From Candidatus Kryptoniota bacterium (GTDB lineage: Bacteria > Bacteroidota > Ignavibacteria > Kryptoniales > JAKASW01), in the NCBI GenBank assembly GCA_024641705.1, contig JAHECO010000001.1, positions 259,897 through 323,896 of the forward strand: a stretch of DNA of 64,000 bases, written 5' to 3'. A model generated the notes under the pieces. It was not told the DNA's origin and did not search any database. It saw nothing but the letters and a program-made list of their open reading frames with translations. The position numbers and the translations under genes were made by a program. This document shows positions 18,457 through 29,687 of this stretch, in pieces (positions within the stretch are counted from its first letter, which is position 1; each line of letters opens with the position of its first letter).

Positions 18457-19830
18457 GTGGACTATTCCAAACTCTCGCTTCACGTCGAGTCGCGAAGGGA
18501 TGCGTTTCTTGAAGAACTCGGTTCAATTCTGAGGATACAAAGCATCTCCGCCGATCCATCAAAGAAAGGGGAGATGGTCCGCTGCGCCGAGACGATTTCC
18601 GAAATGATGCGCTCGGTCGGGATCGAGAACGTTAAGTTGTTCGAAACCGATGGCAACCCACTGGTCTATGGCGACCACATCCACGCCGCGGGGAAGCCGA
18701 CGGTACTAATCTACGGCCACTACGATGTCCAGCCGGTGGATCCATTGTCCGAATGGGAGACTCCGCCTTTCGAGCCGACGGTCAGAGGCGACGACCTCTA
18801 TGCACGCGGTTCGACGGACGACAAGGGACAGCTCTTCATCCACCTCAAGGCGTTTGAATCGTACAAGCAGCTCTCCGAAGACCTTCCCATTAACCTGAAG
18901 TACATATTCGAAGGCGAGGAAGAGATAGGGAGCATCCATCTCGAACCCTTTATCCGATCTCATCGCGATCTGCTGAAAGCCGACGTGGTTGTCATTTCAG
19001 ATACCGCGATGTACGGCCGCGACATGCCGACGATCTGCTACGCGCTCAGGGGAATGGCTTATCTTGAATTGACAGTCGAAAACGCGCCGATCGATCTCCA
19101 CTCCGGTTCGTTCGGGGGAGCGGTTGCAAACCCGGCCAACGTTCTCGCCGACCTTATCGCGCGTCTCCACGACGAGCGCGGCCGCGTAACCATACCGCAT
19201 TTCTACGACGATGTGCTGGAGGTGCCGGCGGAAGAGCGCGCGGAAATTGCCAGACTTCCGTACAGCGACGAGGAATTCCTGCGGCAGTCGGGTGCTGTTG
19301 CGCCGTACGGTGAATCGGGCTACTCCTCGAACGAGCGGCTGTGGATCCGTCCGACGCTCGATGTCAACGGAATCTACGGCGGCTTCACAGGGGAGGGGGC
19401 GAAGACGATCATACCAGCGAGGGCGACCGCGAAGATCAGCATGCGCCTGGTACCGAACCAGAGTTCCGAAAAGATCCTCGATCTCTTCGCGGCCTACATA
19501 CGGCAGATCGCTCCGCCGACAGTAAAGACGACGGTGAAGAAGATGCACAGCGGCGAGCCGGCGCTGACCCCGATCGACCACCCGGCCGTGAGGGCGGCTT
19601 CGGAATCCCTCGAGACGGTCTTCGGCAAGAAACCGTTCTTCATACGCGAAGGAGGATCGATACCGGAAGTCCTGACGTTTCAGGAGGCGCTTGGAGCTCC
19701 AGTTATCCTACTCGGATTCGGGCTTCCGGACGAAAACAGCCACGCACCTAACGAGCATCTCTACCTGAGACATTTCTTCGACGGGATAAAGACGGCAGCT
19801 CTCCTGTACGACAAGCTGGCGCGAAAATAG
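18457..19830 (+). CDS. M20 family dipeptidase
   Basis: 'VLIYGHYDVQPVDPLSEWETPPFEPTVRGDDLYARGSTDDKGQ', 'FEGEEEIGS', 'LHSGSFGG'; GTG start favoured over the extended ORF start. Confidence 0.93.
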   Translation: MDYSKLSLHVESRRDAFLEELGSILRIQSISADPSKKGEMVRCAETISEMMRSVGIENVKLFETDGNPLVYGDHIHAAGKPTVLIYGHYDVQPVDPLSEWETPPFEPTVRGDDLYARGSTDDKGQLFIHLKAFESYKQLSEDLPINLKYIFEGEEEIGSIHLEPFIRSHRDLLKADVVVISDTAMYGRDMPTICYALRGMAYLELTVENAPIDLHSGSFGGAVANPANVLADLIARLHDERGRVTIPHFYDDVLEVPAEERAEIARLPYSDEEFLRQSGAVAPYGESGYSSNERLWIRPTLDVNGIYGGFTGEGAKTIIPARATAKISMRLVPNQSSEKILDLFAAYIRQIAPPTVKTTVKKMHSGEPALTPIDHPAVRAASESLETVFGKKPFFIREGGSIPEVLTFQEALGAPVILLGFGLPDENSHAPNEHLYLRHFFDGIKTAALLYDKLARK

Positions 19831-19832
19831 GA

Positions 19833-19863
19833 AGTGGCCGCCGCCCCTCAGGCGACAGCCACT
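19833..19863. terminator. Hairpin between convergent M20 and S46 peptidase genes
   Basis: AGTGGC...GCCACT stem with inner G/C pairing. Confidence 0.45.
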
Positions 19864-19876
19864 CTCTACCTTCTAC

Positions 19877-22057
19877 TTACTGCTCTATCCTGCCCGCTGT
19901 GATTTCATTGACCAGTCTGTCCGCGTGGTATATGTACTTCAATGCTTCCGGTATCGCGTCGGAATGCACGGCGACGGCACGATTGACCGATGGAACATAT
20001 ATGAAGTTGCCGGGGAGGCTTTCGATGTTTCCATCGAAGATTAGTCCTACCAGCTGACGCTTCTCGTTGATCACCGCGCTTCCGGAGTTCCCGCCGATAA
20101 TGTCGCTGGTCATCACGAAATCGAGCGGGGTGGTCAGGTTGAAGTCTGCGGGAGGATTCTGCCAGACCGAAGGAAGGCTCCAGGGATAATTCTTCCCAAA
20201 GCTGTAGTACCTGTTGTACAAGCCGTAGAAAGTCGTGTTCACGGGTGCAATTGTCCCGTTGTAGGGATATCCTTCCACGGTCCCGTCGGCGATCCTGAGT
20301 GTGAATGTCGCGTCGGGTGGTATCGACGTGCCATAGACCTCGTACAGTAAACGGCCGAGCGACAGGTTGTCCGAAGCCTCTTCGGCCGTAAGCCTCGCGT
20401 ATTGTTTCTGTATCTCCATGAATTCTCTTCGTGATTCCAGCGCGTACCGGATGAGCGGATCCTTCGAGTTCAGGATGACGCTCGGGCTATCATCCAGCAT
20501 GGCGACGACTTTGGCGCTGTCACCCAGAAACGTGGCGCTGACGATGAATTCGGCAGCGTCTTTTAGGGTCCGCCCGTTGAGGAGAGTGTTCAGCGCTTCG
20601 TTGTCAGTTCCAAGAAATGATTGGATATTTTTCAGCTGAAGCGCAAGCAGTTTCTTCTCCAATTGAGGATCTAAATCTGAGGGTAAAAACTTGGATTTGT
20701 AAGTTGCCAGTTTACCTTCCCGCATGTCCTCCGGCCGGGTCTCCTCCGGAAGCGACATGGCAGTCGCGTAGTCGATAAGTTTGGAAGCAATGCGGAAATA
20801 GGCGGAAGAGCTGTATGCGGTGAGGTTGGCTGCCAGATGCTTGTAGTAAATTCCGGCCTTCTGCTGCTCGACATTTTCGAGATCATCCCACACGTTGGCA
20901 TATTCCTCTTCGAGGGCCGGGTTCTTTTCAACCTCCGCACGCAAGTTGCGTTCGAACGCTTCCTTCCTCGCCATGAGGTATGGATCGCGAAGTCCGCCTA
21001 GAATTCCGGTATATGCCTTCAACGAGTTCGAGATACCGAACAGCCGGGTCTGATATTTCGCTTTCATCCCGGGATTGTGTACGATGTAGTCCGAGTAGAT
21101 TCCCTCCAGCTCCTTGAGAAGGTCCACGACGTAAGGATAGGTATAGTCTCTGTTGAACTTCAGCTGTGCAACGGAGATGAGCCTTCCTGTCCTCCCCGGG
21201 TTCCCTATCACAAAAACAGGGTCTCCCTGTTTCGCACCGTCGGGACTCCAGCTGAAGTAGTTGTCGGTGTGGAGCGGCTTGCCGTCACTGCCGTAAATCC
21301 TGAATAGAGCGAAATCGAGGTCGTAGCGCGGATAAGTGAAATTATCATAGTCGCCCCCGAAGTACGCTACGATCATCTGAGGCGCAAACACCAGCCTCAC
21401 ATCTGTGTACCTATGGTATCCGTAAAGCGAGTAACGCCCGCCGTTATAGAAGGTCACCACCTGGAATATCATGGAGTCGGCCGGGTCGGACTCCTTGAAC
21501 TTTGCCCGGTATTCTCCCTCGAGGCGCCGCATCTCGGCATGTCCATCGGCGATTCTCTGCTCATCCGTAGCTCCCGTCTGGAATGCCTGCTGCACTTCGC
21601 CGGTAACGTCTTTCATGAAGACCAGCTGGTCCGCGTACATCCCTTCGACTTTCCTTTCATCCTGAAGGGTCGTCGCGTAGAAACCGCTGTCGGGAAGATC
21701 CTCCCCCGGACGGTTTACTTTGTCCAGCGCATATCTCGCACAGTGGTGATTTGTGAGGACCAGTCCGTCCTGCGAGATGAATGACGCCGAACACCCGGGA
21801 AGCCTCAGAGCTGCGAGCCTTGTCCCGGCCAACCATGAGGAATCCGGTGAGAACTTGTACTCGTCCCTGAAATAGTGTACTGGGGGGAAGTCGAATGTCC
21901 ACATCTTCCCGTTGTCGAAGCTGCCAGCTGCAACCGTGTCCGGATTGAAATAGAGTTGTGAGTTTGCTCTTGTGGCCTGGTAAGACGAGCAGCCTCCCAG
22001 CAGCAGGAGAGCCGCGGTCATACTCGCGGAGACAAATTGTGCAACGATGGTTTTCAT
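19877..22057 (-). CDS. S46 family serine peptidase (dipeptidyl-peptidase 7/11-like)
   Basis: 'GCSASFISQDGLVLTNHHCARYALD' and 'TSDIIGGNSGSAVINEKRQLVGLIFDGN'; lipobox 'LLLLGGCSS'. Confidence 0.95.
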   Translation of the reverse strand: MKTIVAQFVSASMTAALLLLGGCSSYQATRANSQLYFNPDTVAAGSFDNGKMWTFDFPPVHYFRDEYKFSPDSSWLAGTRLAALRLPGCSASFISQDGLVLTNHHCARYALDKVNRPGEDLPDSGFYATTLQDERKVEGMYADQLVFMKDVTGEVQQAFQTGATDEQRIADGHAEMRRLEGEYRAKFKESDPADSMIFQVVTFYNGGRYSLYGYHRYTDVRLVFAPQMIVAYFGGDYDNFTYPRYDLDFALFRIYGSDGKPLHTDNYFSWSPDGAKQGDPVFVIGNPGRTGRLISVAQLKFNRDYTYPYVVDLLKELEGIYSDYIVHNPGMKAKYQTRLFGISNSLKAYTGILGGLRDPYLMARKEAFERNLRAEVEKNPALEEEYANVWDDLENVEQQKAGIYYKHLAANLTAYSSSAYFRIASKLIDYATAMSLPEETRPEDMREGKLATYKSKFLPSDLDPQLEKKLLALQLKNIQSFLGTDNEALNTLLNGRTLKDAAEFIVSATFLGDSAKVVAMLDDSPSVILNSKDPLIRYALESRREFMEIQKQYARLTAEEASDNLSLGRLLYEVYGTSIPPDATFTLRIADGTVEGYPYNGTIAPVNTTFYGLYNRYYSFGKNYPWSLPSVWQNPPADFNLTTPLDFVMTSDIIGGNSGSAVINEKRQLVGLIFDGNIESLPGNFIYVPSVNRAVAVHSDAIPEALKYIYHADRLVNEITAGRIEQ

Positions 22058-22320
22058 TGTAGCCCCTTTTTTGTCGGCTCAAATTTAACAGAATCTTCGG
22101 AAAAATCCCTTAACCGGAAAGGTCCGATCTGGAATGTCGAAAACCATTCCCCCTTTTTCGGCAGTGCCCGGAATTCTATGGCGTCGTTCTGCATCCGGAG
22201 GAAGATTGAATGTTGTTATTTCTGCCCGTAATTGATATATTTCCGCAGCCGAAGGATTCGCCGACTGAGCCCCTGGCCTTCGGGATAAGAGTCAGGCATA
22301 CCAAATAGAGGAGCGCAACA

Positions 22321-23337
22321 ATGAATTCAAGAACTGTTAAAGATTTTTTGATCGTTACTGTCCTGGCGGTCGCATTCGCAGCGTGTCAGAAGACCACACC
22401 TGTCCAGGTCCCCCCGCTGCAAAACTACAGGGACGGGCTGAATCTTTTTACGATCGATGTGCCGAGCGGGTGGCAGCAGTCAAGTGAACCCGGCAAACTC
22501 AATATCTACAACTCACAGGATGCCTGGAACAGATTTGCGGATCCGACTTCAAGCTCCAAGCCCGCCGTCAGAATCTACATCCATGCCGAAAGTGTCGGAG
22601 GCCAGAAGCTGCAGGATGTCGTCGAACAGTTTAAAGACAACCTGAGGCAGGAGCAATATCAGATCGATCCTGATGAACAGACAACGCTCGGCGGGGAACA
22701 GGCCGTGAAAATACCGTACGCGCTCAGGCTCGACAGCAAGAACACGATTTACGGATTTGCCGTGCTCACCGTAGCGGACAGCACGGAGTACGGTTACGAG
22801 TGTCAGGGATTCAACAAAGAATTCAAACGTTACGCTCCTGTTTTCGACACAGTGCAGACGACCTACCGGATTATCCCGAAGGCTGTCGCCAAACAACAGA
22901 TCCCCGAGGACATGATACCCTCGACTACTACCAGGACTTATGAGAACGGCTACCTTTCCATGCAGTACCCCGACAACTTCACCGCGACATCGAAGAGCGC
23001 GTCGGGCGACATCATATCGTCCGAGCTGATCAAGGGATACCGTGCCGACTGCACCGTTCAGGTGGACGTACTGGATGCTAAGAAACTGAACGTCGACAAG
23101 GTGCTCGATCAGAACAAAGGCAAGTATCCCGGCAATGCCAAGATCGAAAAGACGCAGATAGACGGGTTGGAGGCATATCAGATAAGCTACTCGCCTGTAA
23201 GAACGATAAAGAGTCGTGCCTATTTCGTGGTGAAGAACGACAAATGGATCAGGGTGACCATGAACTGGTACGAACCCATGCAGAAGGATTACCTCCCTGC
23301 CTTCGAGAAGGCGGTAGCGAGTCTGAAACTGAAATAA
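22321..23337 (+). CDS. putative lipoprotein with two PsbP/MOG1-like domains
   Basis: Lipobox 'VAFAACQK'; repeated 'YRDGLNLFTIDVPSGWQ' / 'YENGYLSMQYPDNFT' halves. Confidence 0.6.
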   Translation: MNSRTVKDFLIVTVLAVAFAACQKTTPVQVPPLQNYRDGLNLFTIDVPSGWQQSSEPGKLNIYNSQDAWNRFADPTSSSKPAVRIYIHAESVGGQKLQDVVEQFKDNLRQEQYQIDPDEQTTLGGEQAVKIPYALRLDSKNTIYGFAVLTVADSTEYGYECQGFNKEFKRYAPVFDTVQTTYRIIPKAVAKQQIPEDMIPSTTTRTYENGYLSMQYPDNFTATSKSASGDIISSELIKGYRADCTVQVDVLDAKKLNVDKVLDQNKGKYPGNAKIEKTQIDGLEAYQISYSPVRTIKSRAYFVVKNDKWIRVTMNWYEPMQKDYLPAFEKAVASLKLK

Positions 23338-23343
23338 TAGTAG

Positions 23344-23414
23344 TAGCAGTCAGCTCTCAGCAGTCGGCGATCCGCCAGGAACTGAAAGCCGACCGCTGAT
23401 TGCTGAAGGCTGAA
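23344..23414 (+). repeat. Interspersed 'CAGTCAGCTYTCAGCAGTC'-type repeat
   Basis: CAGTCAGCTCTCAGCAGTCGGC...CTGAAAGCCGACCGCTGATTGCTGAAGGCTGAA, self-complementary halves; related copy at 46632-46664. Confidence 0.6.
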
Positions 23415-24179
23415 ATGGTTCACTCACTTTTTGGAGACGGGGTACACTTTTACAACGTCGCGCACCGCGGCTTCTCCGCAGCAGCCCCGGAGAATACCAT
23501 GTCGGCTTTCGAGAAGGGGATAAAGGCCGGGGCCAACATGCTCGAGATGGACGTGATGCTGACCAGTGACGGGCAGGTCATCGTATTCCACGACTACAGG
23601 CTCGGCAGGACGACGAACGGCGCCGGGCTCGTTAACAGGCTTCCTGCATCGCACATAAGATCGCTGGACGCCGGAATCTGGTTCGACCAGAAATACCGGG
23701 AAGAGAAGGTGCCGCTCCTCGATGAAGTGCTTGAACTGGCAAAGGGGAGAGTGAGGCTCAACATCGAAATGAAGCACCGCAGGCACGACGGGGCAGCTTC
23801 ACTGGTGGAAAGATGCATCAGAGTGGTGGAACGCCATCACATGAGCGACGAGGTGATCTTCTCCTCTTTCAATCTGGAAACCCTGCGGCTTCTCCATTAC
23901 AGCAAGCCGCATCTGCGCTTCGCTCCCCTTTACAGGCATAACCTCAACCCCACTCCGCGGTCATTCCCGCTCCAGTACGGTGCGCAGGGGGTTGTCCTTA
24001 ACCACCTGTTCCTCAACAGGACCGTGGTGAGACAGCTGCATAACCTCGGCCTCAGGGTGTTCGTCTATACCGTAAACGGGCTGCGGCGGATTGAGAAGAT
24101 GATAGGTATGGGGGTTGACGGGGTGATATCCGACAATCCGGCACTTGTGAAGTCGGTGGCCGGACAAATTCTCGGCTAA
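23415..24179 (+). CDS. glycerophosphodiester phosphodiesterase
   Basis: 'VAHRGFSAAAPENTMSAFEKGIKAGANMLEMDVMLTSDGQVIVFHD'; ATG 23415 preferred. Confidence 0.92.
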   Translation: MVHSLFGDGVHFYNVAHRGFSAAAPENTMSAFEKGIKAGANMLEMDVMLTSDGQVIVFHDYRLGRTTNGAGLVNRLPASHIRSLDAGIWFDQKYREEKVPLLDEVLELAKGRVRLNIEMKHRRHDGAASLVERCIRVVERHHMSDEVIFSSFNLETLRLLHYSKPHLRFAPLYRHNLNPTPRSFPLQYGAQGVVLNHLFLNRTVVRQLHNLGLRVFVYTVNGLRRIEKMIGMGVDGVISDNPALVKSVAGQILG

Positions 24180-25240
24180 AGTTTGTTTCGCTTCGCGAAG
24201 TGCTGGTATGAGGGGAAATCTCTATAGGTTTCGGTCGTCCCGTTCATTCGCTTCACCGTAACGTTTGGCTCACCTTCATCAATTCTGCCGATCGGTCTGA
24301 TATATCCTTCGAGGGAATAAAGCTTCTGGAAATCGTTCTCGGCCATAGTGAAGAGGAGTTCGTAATCTTCTCCGCCGTACAGAGCATACGTGAGGGGATC
24401 CTCCTTGAATTCTTGGGCGGTGCGCCTGGTGATCGGATCGAGCGGTATGAACTCCTCGTCGAGAGATGCCGACACACCGCTGGCCTTGCACACGTGAAGC
24501 ATGTCGGAGACGAGACCATCGCTTACATCGATCATCGAGTGCAGCTTTATCTTGTCCGTTATCTCTCTCGAGAGCTTCACCCGCGGCTCCGGCATCAAAT
24601 GTTTCTGGAGGGCTGAGTCGTATCCCTCGAAGTCGGGCGAAAAGTCCGCCGGTTGTCCGGCCTCGACATATCTGCTCTTTTCCCTCTGGAGTACCCTGAG
24701 CCCGGCATGCGACCGACCGAGGTCCCCCGTAACGCAGACGATATCGCCCGGTCTGGCACCGCCGCGCGTCGGCAAGCGGTCTGGTTCAACTTCTCCAGCG
24801 ACGGTTATCCCCGCAAAAAAACCGATCGGCGATGCGGATGTGTCGCCGCCGGCCACAGTACATCCGAACCTGCCGAACTCGGAGGTGAGCGCATCGTAGA
24901 ACTCCTCTACCATCTCGACGCTGAGGTTCGAGTGAATCCCGAGCGAAACGAACGCCGCCGTAGGCAACGCAGACATCGCCGCGATGTCACTGAGGTTTAC
25001 AGCGGCTGCTTTCCGCCCCAGATGCTTCATGGACGTATAGGATGTGTCGAAATGGACATTCTGAACCAGAACGTCTGTCGTAACGACCGCAAGTCGTCCC
25101 TCCGTTACCTTAAGCACCGCAGCATCGTCCCCGATCGAGGTGACTACGTTGCTGTTGGGAAAACGCAAGGCGAACGACTTGAACCGGTCGATTAACCCGA
25201 ATTCGCCCACGGATGAAACAGGTGTAAATTTGATATCCAC
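24176..25240 (-). CDS. thiL: thiamine-monophosphate kinase
   Basis: 'SIGDDAAVL', 'TTDVLVQNVHFD', 'VAGGDTSASP', 'MIDVSDGLVSDMLHVC'. Confidence 0.94.
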   Translation of the reverse strand: MDIKFTPVSSVGEFGLIDRFKSFALRFPNSNVVTSIGDDAAVLKVTEGRLAVVTTDVLVQNVHFDTSYTSMKHLGRKAAAVNLSDIAAMSALPTAAFVSLGIHSNLSVEMVEEFYDALTSEFGRFGCTVAGGDTSASPIGFFAGITVAGEVEPDRLPTRGGARPGDIVCVTGDLGRSHAGLRVLQREKSRYVEAGQPADFSPDFEGYDSALQKHLMPEPRVKLSREITDKIKLHSMIDVSDGLVSDMLHVCKASGVSASLDEEFIPLDPITRRTAQEFKEDPLTYALYGGEDYELLFTMAENDFQKLYSLEGYIRPIGRIDEGEPNVTVKRMNGTTETYRDFPSYQHFAKRNKL

Positions 25241-25322
25241 TTTGGCTCCTTGAGGAAAATAGCCAATGCCGAAGTGAAATCAAATCACCCGCCGGCATTT
25301 GAGGTTCAGACGGATCGCGCCG

Positions 25323-25721
25323 CTACAAGCCAGAACTTCGGAGCTTCTTTTTGATTATTTCTGAGAGCTCAATTATGTCGAAGGGTTTGTCGAGGACTTC
25401 GCAACCCGACGTGTCGAGAAAACGTTGGAGCTTGGTGTCGACATTGCTGCCGGTAAGGAAAATGAACTTCTTTGCATATGACGGCTGTCTCTCGATGGCA
25501 CGTCTATAGAGTTCGTCCCCGTCGATTTTCGGCATATGAACATCCGACACTATCACGTCCGGCTTGTATGCGTCGAGGATCTTCAGAGCCTCCTCTCCGT
25601 CATCTACCGCCCTGACTTCATACTCCATGTCCCCCAGAATCTGAGAGAACAAATCCGTTATGGCTTTCTCGTCGTCGACAACGAGAATCTTCCTTGTTAT
25701 CCCGCTATGATCTTTTCCCAT
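25323..25721 (-). CDS. response regulator (receiver domain only)
   Basis: 'KILVVDDEKAITDLF', 'PDVIVSDVHMPKIDGDEL', 'FIFLTGSN', 'VLDKPFD'. Confidence 0.92.
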   Translation of the reverse strand: MGKDHSGITRKILVVDDEKAITDLFSQILGDMEYEVRAVDDGEEALKILDAYKPDVIVSDVHMPKIDGDELYRRAIERQPSYAKKFIFLTGSNVDTKLQRFLDTSGCEVLDKPFDIIELSEIIKKKLRSSGL

Positions 25722-26016
25722 GACAGTCCCAAGTTAACATATTGACACACCATTTGCGCAAATTCTCGCCACAAAAGCGGCCACTTTGATCGCTCGTGTG
25801 ACAGTCCTCATGTTCCCGTAATAGGTATTCTTCGGGGTTCTTCCACAGAGACTTAATCCGAGGTGATCCCCCGTTCGCTGGCCTTGCGGCAAAAACGGCA
25901 GGAATATCCGGCCGCTGACCGTGAGCAGCATGCCCGGCCGGTTGCCCGAGTTGGTCCCGACCGCAAAACCAGCCTTCGCTTCCGTCTTGAGCAGGATTCT
26001 GCATGGTGTTCACCGT

Positions 26017-27285
26017 CTAAGACCTCCCTGACAGAGTGACCGGTATCTTTATCACGAACGAGGCACCTTCGGTTCTTCCTCCGACGGCAGTTATGCTCCC
26101 GTGGTAACGATCCCTGAGTATGTCGGAGCACAGACTCAGGCCCAGCCCGGTTCCTTTGCCGGCGGGTTTCGTTGTGAAAAAAGGTTCGAAAATCTTGTCG
26201 AGTATTTCCGGCTTTATGCCGGGCCCGTTGTCGGATACGGCTGCAATTACGAAGCTCCCCTCGTATTTCAATTCTATCCGTACCTCCCCGCCGGTTCTTC
26301 CTTCGAGGGCCTCTACGGCGTTCATGACAACCATGAGGAATACCTGCTGCAGTTCGCGAGAATCTCCCTCCAAATCGGGTATCCCGTTGTGAAGCTCCTT
26401 CTCGACCTTGATGTTTGCTATCCTGAATTGATTTGCCATCAGACGGAGAACGCCGTCTATAACCTCGGCCATCTTTACTTTCTGGATTCCCTGTTTGCCT
26501 TTGCCCGCGAACGAAAGGAAATTCTCGACCGATGAAGAAAGCATCTCCGATGTGCCCTGAATGTTGTCGAGATAGGTACGCAATGCCTTGTTCCTGTTCT
26601 TAGCGCTTGCGAGTCTCGCATAACCGATGATGATGCCGAGGGGATCTCTCAGTAAATGTGTCGCTCCAACCAGGAGTTCCCCCAGAGTGACCAGCTTCTG
26701 GGATTGCAAAAGGTCTTCGCGAAGCTTCCGCAGACTGTCCGTCTTCTCCTTGAGCGCTTTGCTCAGCATGCGGTTTTCAATTGAAATTGAAAACATGTCC
26801 GCGATGCGCGCCAGGAGTCTTGCATCGGATTCTCCCCACGGCTTGTTCCCGGGTTTGCCGAGGGCAGCGACCACGCCGACGGAGACGCCGCCGACAAGAA
26901 GCGGAGCCCCGAGGTATTTATCAAAGCTGGTTCCGTTACTTGCATTGTCTAGCGTCTGGTTCCAATAGTCGTTGGTGAACACTGGGATTTGTCTGTGAAA
27001 AACGTGCTCGGATGCCCAGTCGACATGGCTGAAGGGACGATCGGCCTGGTCTTTTGAGATGCCCGACGCCCCCCGCAGTGCCAGGCCGGTCCGTCCTTCG
27101 CTTGCTGCCAGGAAGATCATGCAGCCGTCAGCTTCCAATAAGTCACAGATCGCCCCGGCAGCGCGATCGCATGTCTCCTCCTCCCGCAGATCGGTCAAAG
27201 GCTCTGCTCCGATGCTAAGAAGTCTGCTCAAGGCGTCGTGCTTTTTCTCGGGAGCTTCTTCGCCGTGGTCCGGCAAACCGTCCAT
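26017..27285 (-). CDS. GAF-domain sensor histidine kinase
   Basis: GAF region; H-box '[18 protein letters not shown]'; HATPase '[12 protein letters not shown]...[37 protein letters not shown]'. Confidence 0.88.
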   Translation of the reverse strand: MDGLPDHGEEAPEKKHDALSRLLSIGAEPLTDLREEETCDRAAGAICDLLEADGCMIFLAASEGRTGLALRGASGISKDQADRPFSHVDWASEHVFHRQIPVFTNDYWNQTLDNASNGTSFDKYLGAPLLVGGVSVGVVAALGKPGNKPWGESDARLLARIADMFSISIENRMLSKALKEKTDSLRKLREDLLQSQKLVTLGELLVGATHLLRDPLGIIIGYARLASAKNRNKALRTYLDNIQGTSEMLSSSVENFLSFAGKGKQGIQKVKMAEVIDGVLRLMANQFRIANIKVEKELHNGIPDLEGDSRELQQVFLMVVMNAVEALEGRTGGEVRIELKYEGSFVIAAVSDNGPGIKPEILDKIFEPFFTTKPAGKGTGLGLSLCSDILRDRYHGSITAVGGRTEGASFVIKIPVTLSGRS

Positions 27286-27676
27286 TCTTGGCTGTCTTTC
27301 CCTTCTCTTGTGTCTCGGGAATAATTCTTGTGCGCCGGGTGGACGCGCCCTTCGGTAATAGAGTCGTTCGTCGACCTCTGCTCCGACGGAAATGCAGATG
27401 GTCCTGTCGCTAAATCGAGTTTGATGACGTGTCAGTGAAGCTCCCCTGAAAATCTGACCGATCTGCAAGAGACCTCTGTCCGATCTTTCCGAGGCAGGGC
27501 CGATGCGTGGCTTCCGCGATCTCTCCGCTGTCCTGCACCCGATCTTCGTGTCCCTCCCGGAACCAACGAAATGAAATTACGTGTGCTTGTGCGTCAGCCG
27601 CAATAATCCATTGTATGAATATGTGGTAGAATTAATTGAACAATCCGGGTCGTAGGGAATACTAAGCGTTGCCGAC

Positions 27677-28312
27677 TCATTTGATGAGTTTCTCCTCCGC
27701 GACATACCAGACTATCTGTGCGCAGGAGCGCAGACCCATCTTTGATAGAATCCTGTTCTTGTGCGTCGTTATCGTCGTGTAACTCAGTGACAACCTCTCG
27801 GACACCTCCTTCAGCGTCATTCCCTTCCCGATCATAAGCATGATCTGGAACTCCCGTGTTGTCAGCCGTTCGTGCGGCATCTTCTGTATCCCGCTGTCCA
27901 GGTAACTGGCTATCTTCTGTGTCATGGAAGGGGAAATGTACTTCTGTCCCGAATGAACCTTCTCGATGGCGGTCACCAGTTCTTCCGGTGTGCAATCCTT
28001 CTTGAGAAATCCGGCGGCTCCTTCTCTCAAGGCCCTGACCCCGAAGGTATCCTCGGATAGTCCGCTTAGGATCAGCACGGGAATGTCGGCACTGAGTGTC
28101 TTCACGAGGCGCAGTAACTCAAATCCGTCACCACCCGGAATATCCAGGTCGAGGAGGACTAGATTAACCGACGCGGTCGCCACCGCCGACCGAATTGCCT
28201 GAACCTCAGTGGTTTCGGCAGCGACGTGCATCTCCTTCTTCTGGGCGATTGCATGCTTAGCTCCCTCCCTCCAAAGAGGAAATGCATCGATGAGGAGGAT
28301 ATTTATGGCCAT
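27677..28312 (-). CDS. NarL/LuxR family response regulator
   Basis: Receiver domain plus LuxR HTH 'LTTREFQIMLMIGKGMTLKEVSERLSLSYTTITTHKNRILSKMGLRS'. Confidence 0.93.
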   Translation of the reverse strand: MAINILLIDAFPLWREGAKHAIAQKKEMHVAAETTEVQAIRSAVATASVNLVLLDLDIPGGDGFELLRLVKTLSADIPVLILSGLSEDTFGVRALREGAAGFLKKDCTPEELVTAIEKVHSGQKYISPSMTQKIASYLDSGIQKMPHERLTTREFQIMLMIGKGMTLKEVSERLSLSYTTITTHKNRILSKMGLRSCAQIVWYVAEEKLIK

Positions 28313-29411
28313 ATACTCAGATCCTTGTTAGTTCTGGTTCGACATCCTTTATATGTCAGGACTGGACGTCTGCGCCATCTTTTCGTGACGGACGTCAGTC
28401 GGGACTCTCTCCTCTTCAGGAAAGGGCTCTAGATCGATCTGCCCTTCTTAGATTGCCCAGTGCTCTGGAGCCTATCCTTTTTCCGGCAGCAACTTTTGGA
28501 TGTCGCCGGATCATGGCCGGATTTGCATCGGTCTCGTGGACGGAGCAGTTCAGCAGAAACTCTGTCGGTGCTCCGCGGCGCTGAGGTCTTTCATTTTCAG
28601 AACCCGAAGTCTCCGGAAGGTCGCTCCGCAACTCAGCCAGATTCAGAAAGTACGGAAATCGATCGATGGTGAGAAGCCCTGCTTCTGTCCAACCGCTGCC
28701 AGCCTAGTTGGAGAAAAGTCGCGTCTCGGAGGAGAGCTGGAGTGACTGCTTTTCCGACTGTCGAAGCTGATCAGCCGGCCGCGTCCGTTTGCGGGCTTAT
28801 CGCAGGCTTAGGAAACTAGTCAACGGGCCTGAACCTGCACCGGCTCGAATAGATGACCGCGATCCGATGCCACATCCACCCGCGTCGTCTCTTCCACGCA
28901 ACCTCCCGGGCATCGATGAGAACCGTAGCCGTTCTCTTTCATTGCTCCGTCCGGGCGTACGAATCGCTCTCCCTGATTGACGCCCCCTGGACCGATTAAA
29001 TCACTAACCAACCCAAATATACCTGCAATCGGTAACTGATTGCAATAGTCCTATTGACAAAATCCTCCTAGAGAAATTGACTAAAATCATGACGGACAGC
29101 CTCAGATCAATCTGGCCAAATAGCTTATGCAATCTATCCGTTCCGCTGCCCGCATGTCGTACGCTCTGGGTTGCCAGGGGGGATCCTAATTGGCCCCGGC
29201 GTTCGACGCAGACTGAAGTTCCTGAGCTTTGCTGATACCGGGGACGAAACTATGGTCGAAGTGAGGGGTTCCATTGCGGATGCCACGCTCCGTGGAGGCC
29301 TTATTTTGCGCTAAATTCAACGGCTTTGAAGATTGTGCCTCCAAGAGTTATATTTACACGCCTATAAGAGGATGTTCGAGCTGGCATATTGGCCCGCATA
29401 CAGCGTTTAGC

Positions 29412-29494
29412 GGGTAGATGGCGAAATTGGCAGACGCGCTAGCCTTAGGAGCTAGTCCCTAAACGGGATGGGGGTTCGAGTCCCCCTCTACCCA
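29412..29494 (+). tRNA. tRNA-Leu (anticodon UAG)
   Basis: Acceptor GGGTAGA/TCTACCC, anticodon stem CTAGC/GCTAG with loop CTTAGGA, T arm GGGGGTTCGAGTCCCCC, long variable arm; CCA not encoded. Confidence 0.96.
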
Positions 29495-29687
29495 CTAGAA
29501 AGCGGACATCGTCGAGGATGGCACGCGGTTTGGAGGATTCTGAAGCCATCAGGAATAGAGGCTCCGGATTTGCCGGCCGGGAGAGATTGGAAACAATAGA
29601 TCTGCGTGGCCCGGGTTGATCCCGCCAGTTCCTCGTGCAGGGAAGAATATTGAAACTCCGAAGAACCCATTCGGGAAAGGAAAGAAA

